The notes under the pieces were generated by a model. The model did not search any database, had not been told where the DNA came from, and saw nothing but the letters and a program-made list of their open reading frames with translations. This document shows, piece after piece, positions 56,583 through 64,000 of a stretch of 64,000 nt of DNA. The DNA is from Otatea glauca (taxonomy: Eukaryota; Streptophyta; Magnoliopsida; Poales; Poaceae): the NCBI GenBank assembly GCA_036346275.1, contig CM070726.1, forward strand, positions 29,237,410-29,301,409. The letters are read 5' to 3'. The translations under genes and the position numbers were made by a program. Position 1 is the stretch's first letter; every line of letters starts with the position of its first letter.

Positions 56583-57227
56583 TGCCTGCCTTAGGTCCAA
56601 CGGTCAACTGTAGTATTAAATGCTAAGACTGACTAACCATTGCTATAGTGGCCCGGTAGTACCACCTATGTGAGGCTAGTAGTGCCGGCTAAGCGGCAGT
56701 ACCGCACCCATGAGGGCGGTAGTGCCAGCCAGCCAGATCAGCAAAACACCTCCTATTGTTAAAAAGCTACTGGCCATATGGGTCGCTACTATCGACCTTG
56801 CGGTAGTATCGCACCCATTTGGTCGGTAGTGCTGACATTGCAAGGAGGGAAAATGATTTTTCAAAGAACTTTTCAGAATATGCAAAGGATCTTTTGTATG
56901 AACATAAAATTGAGCCATTTTCACTAATTTAAACTTCAAGCTACTGGCCAAGAGTCCCTTTTTATAGTACGACACCTATTATAGCAATCCGATCTTTCTC
57001 CAAAACATCAAGATCGGCAAAAGCTATGAAAAAGGTCCTTAAGTTTATACCTTGGCGATTTGGCTTGATGATTTAGTCCTCTTTGGCTTCTTTTCTCATA
57101 CTTCATTACGTGTCTTATATAAGACAAATCTAATTTCAACAATCTCAAGAAACATATTAGTCCCTTAAAACATGATTATCATTAATTACCAAAACCAAAA
57201 TAAAATTAGGGGGCCTAGATGCTTTTA
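56583..57227 (-). repeat. X 3' LTR, piece 4 (U3 side)
   Basis: This piece contains GGTAGTACC/GGTAGTGCC inverted motifs (56600-56840), the X version of the A palindrome array. Then follows the conserved CCTTTTTATAGTACG..CCGATCTTTCTCCAAAACAT block and the terminus GGCCTAGATGCTTTTA. Confidence 0.87.
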
Positions 57228-58079
57228 ATCTCCCCTTTTTAGTAATTGATGACAAACGCAACATGAATAATGAATTGAAATTGGTTTTGAGTATGCAACA
57301 AGCAAAATATGTTGTACACTTAAGGATTTTGTTTTAACAATATTTTGCTTCTTGAAATGAAGAATAGTGAATTTTGAAGCAAAACATTATTAAAACCTCA
57401 ATATTTAATTTAAAACTCCCCCTAAAGATGTACAAAAAAGATAAAGAGTTGAAATTTGGACACTTTAGAAATTTTGGCAATTTTGGACAGATTTTTCCCA
57501 TAAATATTGAGTCCGGGAATATCAATATGTAAGCAATTCATATCAATTGATTAGAGCATGAAAAGCCAATATGCAACAATCAACCATTGATAAAAATTTA
57601 ACCATAAACATAAATCATTCACACACATAAAACATCCAAGCTACTTAAACATCCAAGGCACATAAATATTCAAAACACATCAAAAGCAACATAAACATCA
57701 CAAGGTTCATTAGCTTACATAAAAATATATAATAACCACATAAGCTAATCCTATAGGCTTCGTTTCTCCTTCATCCTTCTTCATCTTCTCCCTCCTTGGC
57801 ATCAAGTACCAAAAGAGGGGTCTTCATGGATCACCTAGGAGGGTGGAGGAGTACCATGACCACATCCACGCCCATGGCCATAACGGCAAAAGCGAACCGG
57901 AACAAGCTCATCCCGAAGAAGGTCCACCTGCTCTTGAACAGAGTCCAAACGCTCCCTCATCTCCTCTACCATGGCTCGAGTTTGAATCTGATATTGATGC
58001 TCCTCATCAAGCCTATTCATGATACCAGAGCTGAGAGAAGTAAACTGGGCCATCATATCAAGGCGAAGAGATGCCTATT
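57228..58079 (-). other. 3' internal end of X with polypurine tract
   Basis: The sequence starts with a minus-strand polypurine tract (AAAAAGGGGAGATT). It is flanked by arms 57176-57194 and 57237-57255, which pair with about three imperfect positions. It matches 6816-7560 of element A in order. Similarity is lost near 58079. Confidence 0.75.
57835..58056 (-). pseudogene. C-terminal remnant of the X env-like ORF
   Basis: The frame reads MMAQFTSLSSGIMNRLDEEH, then heptad-like EEMRERLDSVQEQVDLLRDE, then CRYGHGRGCGHGTPPPS and a stop. It aligns with the decayed C-terminus of the env-like ORF of A (about 7330-7570), which ends SSSPPPSS. Only the end of the gene remains. Confidence 0.6.
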
Positions 58080-58271
58080 CTACGCACGTGCCACAAGCTC
58101 TGTGTCGCAACAACAGACCGCTAGCGTATAGCCCAAAAACACCCACTTGGCCCAGTAATTAATGTGGCTTAGCACGTAAACGTTTTACAACCAGACATTG
58201 AGTGTGAACACAGATCGATAGTAAACCACCCCACGTACATAGCCAGAGCAACTAGAAAAATATGTTCCCAT

Positions 58272-59107
58272 AATTTGTACATGAATTATATTTTCATTTA
58301 TTTAGCCGTATCTTTTTACTGGTAGGTCCAATTTACGATCGGTTTTCACCGGTAGTTTGCTGACAACGAAAGAAAAATAATGATATAAGCCTCGCCACTA
58401 AACGCCATATGAAACTTATGCTGACATCTATTGTTGCAAATTTATAATAACGCTGCTCAAATTTTACTATAGAGTTCAAGTAACAGTACTATCTCAATAT
58501 ATTATTTTTACCACTCAGTACTGACGTTCAACATTTGGACAAAATGATTCGATCTAGTTTACTATTGCATGTACACTATATTACTTCCGCTAATATTTAA
58601 ATTTACTTGATAAGATCGTGCTACCGATGCAATGATTCTACATATTTTATTATAGCCTGTGTACTACATGACTAACTCCTATACGTAAATTTATTATCTA
58701 GTAGAAAGAATCAACTTGTCTGCGTTGTATCATTACGGTTTGATGTATCATTATGCGACCAGTAATCCAACCCATCCACACTGCCAATGACAAGTAAATC
58801 TATGACTGTAATTTGTACATGAATCTTGTTTTCTTTTATTTTGCCATATCTTTTTACTGGCAACTCCAACTTATGATCGGTTTTCACCAGTAGCTTGCTG
58901 ATGATGAAAGCAAAATAATGATATAAGCCTCGCCACTAAAGGCCATATGAAACTTATAATGACATATGTCGTTGCAAACTTATAATAACGCTGCCCAAAT
59001 TTTATTATAGAGTTTAGGTAATAGTACTATCTCAATATATTATTTTTACCTCTCAGTATCGACATTCAACGGTTGGACGAAATGATTCGATCTACTTTAC
59101 TATTGTC
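58272..59107 (+). repeat. Direct duplication, about 297 bp per copy
   Basis: Copies at 58272-58568 and 58810-59107 share AATTTGTACATGAAT, ATCTTTTTACTGG, GATCGGTTTTCACC, GATATAAGCCTCGCCACTAA and AAAATGATTCGATCTA blocks at an offset of 538 bp. Identity looks like 85-90 percent by eye. Confidence 0.85.
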
Positions 59108-59177
59108 TATTTGCAATATTACTATATCTACAACATATTTTGCACACATCAGTCATTCAGTAGTAAAGTCTGTGAAA

Positions 59178-59433
59178 ACTTTATGTACAAGTTCAAAAAA
59201 TTACCATAAGTAGGGGATGTGAGGTTCTATAGCCCTGTAAACTTTGAATATCAAATTCAATCGCATTTAAAAGATATGAAAATGACAAATTTACTATTTA
59301 TCATTGATTAGCGCTTGTCAATTTCATGTCTTTCAAATGCGACTGATTTTAGTATTCAAATTTTATAGCTGTAGAAGCTCATATCTCCTACATATGATAA
59401 TTTTTTGAGAATTTTTTAGAACTTTTACATATA
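59178..59433. repeat. Long imperfect fold-back (MITE-like hairpin)
   Basis: The left arm (59178-59290) and right arm (about 59315-59433) pair along most of their length. Examples are ACTTTATGTACAAGTTC with its complement near 59420-59433, and CAATCGCATTTAAAAGATAT with its complement near 59325-59345. The loop is about 25 nt. No clear TSD was found because the right side runs close to the D LTR. Confidence 0.7.
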
Positions 59434-59470
59434 GTTTTTTAGTTATTTGGCAGCAAAAGTCAGTGAAAAC

Positions 59471-62400
59471 TGTAACATCCCAAAATTCAGCTTAATTAAG
59501 TTTTTATTGCTTAAAAGTGCATTTGTGATTTTCTGGAATTTATTTGGATTTTTCTGGATTTATTGGAATTAAATTCAAATCAAGTATATTGACCTTTTGT
59601 TCAAATCTATTTAAATTTATGCAAAGTTAAAATAAAGTTTTGCCAAAAATATTTTATTTGAGTCCAGAATGTCTCAAAGTATTTTTGAGATTTTTCTGGA
59701 ATTTTTCCTGATAATTTATTTTCCTAAAATAAATCAAAGTATTTTCTGTAATTATTTTAAATCAGAAACTCTTTTAAAATCATCGAGCGAAGACGGGCGA
59801 GCCCAATTTCATGCGCCCAATGCCTCGCGCCGCTAGCCCGTTGGCCTGCTTAGGAAATTGCTTCCCCGCCGTTGGATTGAGATCGCACGGGTGAGATCAG
59901 AGCGTACCGGTTCGGGCCTCATGTAATCGCCGCCGTTGGAAAAATATCGCGGGCGGTTAGATGCAGATCTCAGCCGTAAAATCGTGGCCGGTAGATTGCG
60001 ATCGAACGGCTGGGGTGAATCGTCTTCGCGCAGGACTCGGAAGCGGGCCGTCGCCGTGTCGGAGTCGGTCTCCGTCGCCGTACCGACCTAGGGTTCCTTT
60101 TGAGCGCGCGTACCGAGGCTATAAATAAGGGGGGGCAAGTACCCGAGGTTCATCCTTGTGCGCCGCAGCTTTTGATCGGTAAAGTTTCGCAAGATCGATC
60201 GAGGAGCGTGCTCGGGAGCTCGCCGGAGTGTTGGTTCGAACCGTGGGGGTTTTTGCTCGGGTTCGTCGCCGCCGTTGAGCCTTCGCCGTCACCAGTGCCA
60301 TCACCGAGATCGCCAGACCGCGCCGCGTCGGATCCCCGCCATCTCGTCGCCAGAAACTCGCCGGAGCACCTCTGCCCTGGTCTTCGTCTTCGAGTCCGGT
60401 GAGAGCTCGCCGTCGCGTCTCCATCGCTAGATCCAGAAGCTCTAGGCCGTTAGATCTAAATCCAGCGGTTGACGTGCTGCCGCGTCGCGAGTGATCGGTG
60501 GCCGTTCGATCGGATCTGAGCGCATCGGATGGCGCCATCGCAGCTGCCAATCGCAGACAGCCGCGTGTCGGGCGCAAGCGCCGAAGCGTCATGGACCGGG
60601 TTCACCGTGGTCCAGAGCCACGCTGTGGACTCAGTCCATACGCCCGAGACACGCGTCGGTCTCTGATTGGCTGGCATCAGGGCTGACGCCAGCATGACGT
60701 CACGCTTGCGCAATAATCTATTTTTCAGTTTAAAAATAAATCTGTTAATTTCGAATTTCTGATTTTCTGATTTCAGTATTTATTTCAAACTTCAAAAGGC
60801 TATATCTTTTGCATCGTAACTCGGATTTGAGTGATTCCAATTTCTAAAAATTTGTAAAATTGAGATCTATTTAATGGTGAATTTTATTTGATTTGTGGAG
60901 TTCAATTGCTCTCTGTTTTGGTATTTATTTGCTTTTCTTCTTCGGTACGCGTAGACGTTGAATTGTGCGACGCTTCGGAGGAAGATCAAGCAACTCAAGA
61001 GCAAGCTTCAGATCAAGATCAGGACCTATTCCAAGGCAAGTTGTGCTTTGATCATGTTGAACCCATGTTTATAAAATTGCTATATTTGTTTTACCCTATT
61101 GCATATATTTCAAGTATACAATTGTTTCAAATTAGATTGGGCTTAGTTAATATACCAGATTGATCTATACCCTACCTTGTCATTGTATGCCATGGTCCAT
61201 TGTCACCCTAGATTGGTTAAATATAGTTGGTTAATAATTATAATCGACATTGGAGGATTAGTTCGTATTAGTTGCTTAGCCATGCCACGTCATCACATGT
61301 GTCAGAATCATTGATAATTAATCTTGATTAATGGAATATGGAACAATGTTATGAACTTGTGTGTCATGTGGAATCACACGATGAGATTGAGTTGTTGTGG
61401 CGAGTCAGGTCACGCAACGATGTTGAATTGTTGATGGCACGTGGTGCTTGGTAATCAACTGGGTGATAATAACTTAGATTGGGGCAAGTGGCAAGGGGCG
61501 AGGAGGCCAAGGTGGGCCCGATGGGCAGATGGTATGTGGATGTCTTGCCTTGATCACACTAAGGACTTAACCTTGCAAGCCTTTGACCTGAGTCAATCAT
61601 GCAACCACATGTCTGGTATGGGCCAGCCTAGCTGAGTAATTTGCAATGTCTTAATTTTGGTACTATCTTGGTCGGTGTGAGTTCCCGAGTTATGGTGTAA
61701 TTCACATGGCGCAAGAGGGGGGCCCTGGTTATGGTTTTCAGACCCACCAGTGTTGAAACCTTAGCGGGTAGTATCCGGTTAAGCCAGAGCTTTGTAAAGG
61801 CTTTGTTATAATCACTCGCCTTGGTGGTGTTTGGTTGTATCACGTGGGTAAAGTGCATACCCTCTGCAGAGTGTGAAACTATTCGGATAGCCGTGCTCGC
61901 GGTATTGAGCAATGCTCGGGAATTACAGTTAAGGGTTAGCTTAATTAATTGGACAACTTGGTTGGGGTGGCGGAATATCATATGGGAGATGAAATTTGAC
62001 TTAGGATTGGAAACTTGGTTTACTTGAGAAATACTGAAGTTATTTATTATTGTTATTTGTTTTACAGTTTTTACAATCTATTTATGTATTTGTTCATAAA
62101 TCTCGCTTATTGCAAAATAGCCATGATAGCCTATCCATTGGAATAAGCCTTACATATAGATACATAGAATTGCATTCATGCACAACTTGTTGAGTGCTTA
62201 AGTACTCACCCTTGCCAAACAACAATAATCAACAGTTGAAGAATCTACACTGTTTTGGAAGATGAAGTCAGGAAGACACGAGTCATTAGGGTCCGAACCT
62301 TGTCGGTTGCTGTGGTGGTGATGAGCTATCTACGTTTTCTACTTTTCACGCTTAATCATTAGTTATATTTTGGTCTTGCCTGCGTGGCTTAATAATGTAA

Positions 62401-62566
62401 GTTGGTCATAAGATCATACCTTTAGATATATCAATGAATGAACTATTATTCTATTATCGTTGAGTATGATGTGATATGTACCAATGTTGAGTGTGTGCAC
62501 TAGCGTTGATCCCGGAACTAGTGCGGTAAACACGGTGGGTTGAATCGATGGATTCGGGTCCTCACA
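59471..62566 (+). repeat. Element D 5' LTR
   Basis: This 3096-bp LTR runs from TGTAACATCCCAAAATTC to GGGTCCTCACA. An AT-rich U3 start is followed by a GC-rich stretch (about 59780-60710), the TATA at 60120-60127, an acidic exon-like block (about 60954-61037), and an AT-rich remainder. Confidence 0.92.
60120..60127 (+). promoter_or_regulatory. TATA-like box in the D LTR
   Basis: TATAAATA sits between the GC-rich U3 part and the conserved GAGGTTCATCCTTGTGCGCC block, as in the solo LTR at 54243. It is in the coding orientation of the element. Confidence 0.5.
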
Positions 62567-62570
62567 GAGG

Positions 62571-62581
62571 TGGTATCGAGC
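62571..62581 (+). promoter_or_regulatory. Primer-binding site of D (initiator tRNA-Met, one base short)
   Basis: TGGTATCGAGC lies 4 nt after the LTR end. It equals the initiator tRNA-Met complement TGGTATCAGAGC with one base missing, through decay or a sequence error. Confidence 0.75.
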
Positions 62582-62732
62582 ATACCGATCGTAGGTCTTG
62601 GCCTAGATAGTATGGAGGTGTCTGTGTGAGTCCAAAACTATTTTCTAAAGAAAAATTTAAATTTGACTAATAAAACACTCTTGACTCATCTCATTCTCTA
62701 CTTCTCGCCTTTGCTGAATTTACCCGTTTTTC

Positions 62733-63531
62733 TTGCCGTTTCGGGTGGAGAACTTATTCAAAGTGCTTGTGGAGCAGATGCCGATCGTTTCAACCTTCGA
62801 GGAGTCAGCTGGCGGCTACGCCATGGAGCTGTGGAGAGTTCTTCAGACGCTTGGAGGCTTCTATCGTCCGCTTTACCGGGGAGGCAGTTGGACCGTCAAT
62901 GGTGTACACCGAGGATTTATTTGCAAGCTGATTATCTACGCCCGGGAGAATGATGAAGCTAGCAGACCAATCAACATCTCCGCCAGAAGATTCTCGTACG
63001 AGGTTGCAATTCAGGAGGTTGCCCGGCTTGCTCTTCGCCGTGTCTGCCGCGACTACGCCGACGAGCTTCACGACTCAGTTTTCCGACTTCACCCAGACGT
63101 TCAAGCATGCCGACGCCGACGGGTCGTGGAGAACGAGTGTGCCACCGCGGTACACCTTGCGGAGTTCGCCCTTGCCCAGGAGGATCATATGAGAGAGACT
63201 ACTCAGGAGTTGGAGGCGTATGCGAGGCACTCGAGTAGCAGAGCAGGAGCTTGAGGTGACCCGTGCTTCAGCCATCGGGATGATCACTGAGCTGGGAGAG
63301 GCCCTAGAGGCGGTCGAGGACGAGTTGGAGCACGTGACTCGAGGAGTTCAGGAGCCAGCTGAGGAGTCTGAGGAGGATCCAGAGGAGCGAGAGTGGGAGC
63401 CAGAGGGGAGTGCAGACCCTGTGGTCGCAGAGGACCCAGCAGGAGGTCATCAAGATAGGTTTGCTCCTATGCCAGCTCACCCGCCGGTGTATGCGCCGGA
63501 TCAGTCTCAGCCAGGGTGGCTGGATGAGTGA
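62733..63531 (+). pseudogene. Leader ORF (orf0-like) of element D, one frameshift
   Basis: The frame reads LPFRVENLFKVLVEQMPIVS and continues with YAMELWRVLQTLGGFYRPLY, RRFSYEVAIQEVARLALRRV and CRDYADELHDSVFRLHP. A Glu-rich helical part with TRVAEQELEVTRASAIGMI is in the next frame, so one indel near 63220-63235 splits it. It ends PGWLDE and TGA (63529-63531), about 265 residues joined. No ATG begins the frame: the first codon in the conserved position is TTG (62733), and the first in-frame ATG is at 62778. Leader ORFs before gag are known in some rice gypsy elements with long LTRs. The function is unknown. Confidence 0.6.
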
Positions 63532-63800
63532 GTGTCAGCCTTAGAGCCGTGTCGAGACTCGAGTGTGAGTCGCGTCTTTAAGTTAGTCTTTACCTTTTTA
63601 GTTGACATTAAGGTTTCGTGTTTAGTTTGCTTCTTTGTAATGCTGAGTGTGCAGTATGTGTTGCAAAGCTTGTAGGCTTAAATAAGCAGCCATAACAAGA
63701 CTAAATAAAGAATTATTTCAGTTGGGTATAACCTATTTCCCCGCTTTAGAAATTCTTACTTCTTATCTATGCTACATCTACCTTCCCTAACCTAAAAGGC
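63532..63800 (+). other. Non-coding leader between orf0 and gag of D
   Basis: About 270 bp is AT-rich with no supported frame. It separates the leader ORF from the gag start. Confidence 0.5.
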
Positions 63801-64000
63801 AATCATCAGATGGTGAATACTGAGAAACAACGGTGCTTCAAGAAGTGGATGCGCTGAATGACAACCCCAATGACGGAGGCAGCCCTCAACCACCGCCGGT
63901 GGACATGCGAGAACACCGGGAGCGTTTCTTGCCGCGCAGACTCAACTAATGCAAACTATGATGCAGCAGATCGTGCAGCAGATGACCAACGCAGCAGCAA
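63801..64000 (+). pseudogene. gag: gag N-terminus of element D, cut by the window end
   Basis: One frame reads DALNDNPNDGGSPQPPPVDM, and a second, shifted by one base near 63925, reads FLAAQTQLMQTMMQQIVQQM. The Pro-rich start followed by a Gln/Met-rich helix is typical of plant gypsy Gag. No in-frame ATG is clear, and the frameshift suggests decay or a sequence error. The rest lies outside the window. Confidence 0.6.

Larger units (their letters stand above)
4719..58079 (-). mobile_element. Sirevirus remnant X (outermost nest layer, interrupted and truncated)
   Basis: Only the 3' LTR and the adjoining 3' internal part remain; both are recognised by similarity to element A. The LTR starts TGTAGGGTCAAGGATAACCG at 4719 and ends GATGCTTTTA at 57227. 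An AATCTCCCCTTTTT polypurine complement and an env-like 3' end on the minus strand follow. The LTR was split by element A, the CACTA element and a solo LTR, each with its own target duplication. Subtracting insertions, the LTR is about 1.4 kb. Similarity to A stops near 58079, so gag, pol, PBS and the 5' LTR are lost. Confidence 0.8.
58080..59470. other. AT-rich DNA with duplication and fold-back
   Basis: No supported gene. It contains a direct duplication (58272-58568 and 58810-59107) and an inverted repeat (59178-59433). It ends at the LTR of element D, with the presumed left target duplication aaaac. Confidence 0.6.
59471..64000 (+). mobile_element. Element D: gypsy-type retrotransposon, 5' part
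   Basis: A full LTR (59471-62566) is followed by an initiator-Met-like PBS, a leader ORF and the beginning of gag, all on the plus strand. The element runs off the window. The LTR family is that of the two solo LTRs. The long LTR, the TGTAACATCCC start and the Gln-rich gag N-terminus fit a Ty3/gypsy lineage (possibly Tekay/Del-like), but no pol is in view to confirm it. Confidence 0.8.

Noticed and set aside
57228..58131. 111-codon plus-strand frame at 57796-58131
   Set aside because: It is the complement of the env-like remnant, whose minus-strand frame matches element A.
60119..60713. 157-codon minus-strand frame and its plus-strand partners in the D LTR
   Set aside because: Located in the GC-rich LTR part, antisense to the LTR promoter, no motif.
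1..64000. Search for host genes, tRNA, rRNA or organellar inserts
   Set aside because: Nothing outside transposon-derived sequence could be supported by eye.

Overview
The window is repeat-dominated plant nuclear DNA, most likely from a grass. Four LTR-retrotransposon families with Sirevirus (Ty1/copia, SIRE/Maximus) hallmarks, a TNP2-type CACTA transposon and long-LTR Ty3/gypsy-like elements account for almost all of it. I found no host protein gene, tRNA, rRNA or CRISPR array. Every coding region is transposon-derived, and nearly all carry frameshifts or stops. The species cannot be fixed from the sequence.

Layout. Positions 1-4718 hold an LTR end related to family B, a truncated TGTAACATCC-type LTR, a fragment of a CACTA-type second ORF, and AT-rich DNA with a diverged direct duplication. 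From 4719 a nested stack begins. Its outermost member is Sirevirus remnant X, whose 3' LTR is split into four pieces (4719-5184, 20105-20314, 53590-53672, 56583-57227) and whose internal part stops near 58079. Three elements inserted into that LTR: Sirevirus A (5185-20099, TSD ggtgg/ggcgg), a 33-kb CACTA element (20315-53586, TSD tag) and a solo gypsy-type LTR (53673-56577, TSD agtag). A second solo LTR (16528-19604, TSD cccca) sits inside the 5' LTR of A. The CACTA element was split by Sirevirus B (24108-48154, TSD atctc/atatc). B was in turn split within its integrase zinc-finger region by element C (31015-42506, TSD ccccg), a gag-only non-autonomous Sirevirus-like element. X, A, B and C all read on the minus strand. 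At the right edge, 58080-59470 is AT-rich DNA with a direct duplication and a long fold-back, and a plus-strand gypsy-type element D starts at 59471: a complete 5' LTR, a primer-binding site, a leader ORF (orf0-like) and the first codons of gag.

How the parts work together. A and B carry the Sirevirus order LTR-PBS-gag-PR-IN-RT-RH-(env-like)-PPT-LTR, each primed by initiator tRNA-Met. Both have lost an aspartate of the reverse-transcriptase YxDD box. C keeps LTRs, PBS, multiple PPTs and a gag-like ORF but has no pol, so it must have been mobilised in trans. Its LTRs show one 1-nt difference over about 937 bp of AT-rich sequence, so it is the youngest layer, yet the CpG-rich half of the same LTR pair differs at dozens of places. 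The CACTA element has a decayed TNP2 transposase, near-perfect subterminal palindromes at both ends, an interior palindromic array, and an unrecognised decayed reading frame in the transposase orientation.
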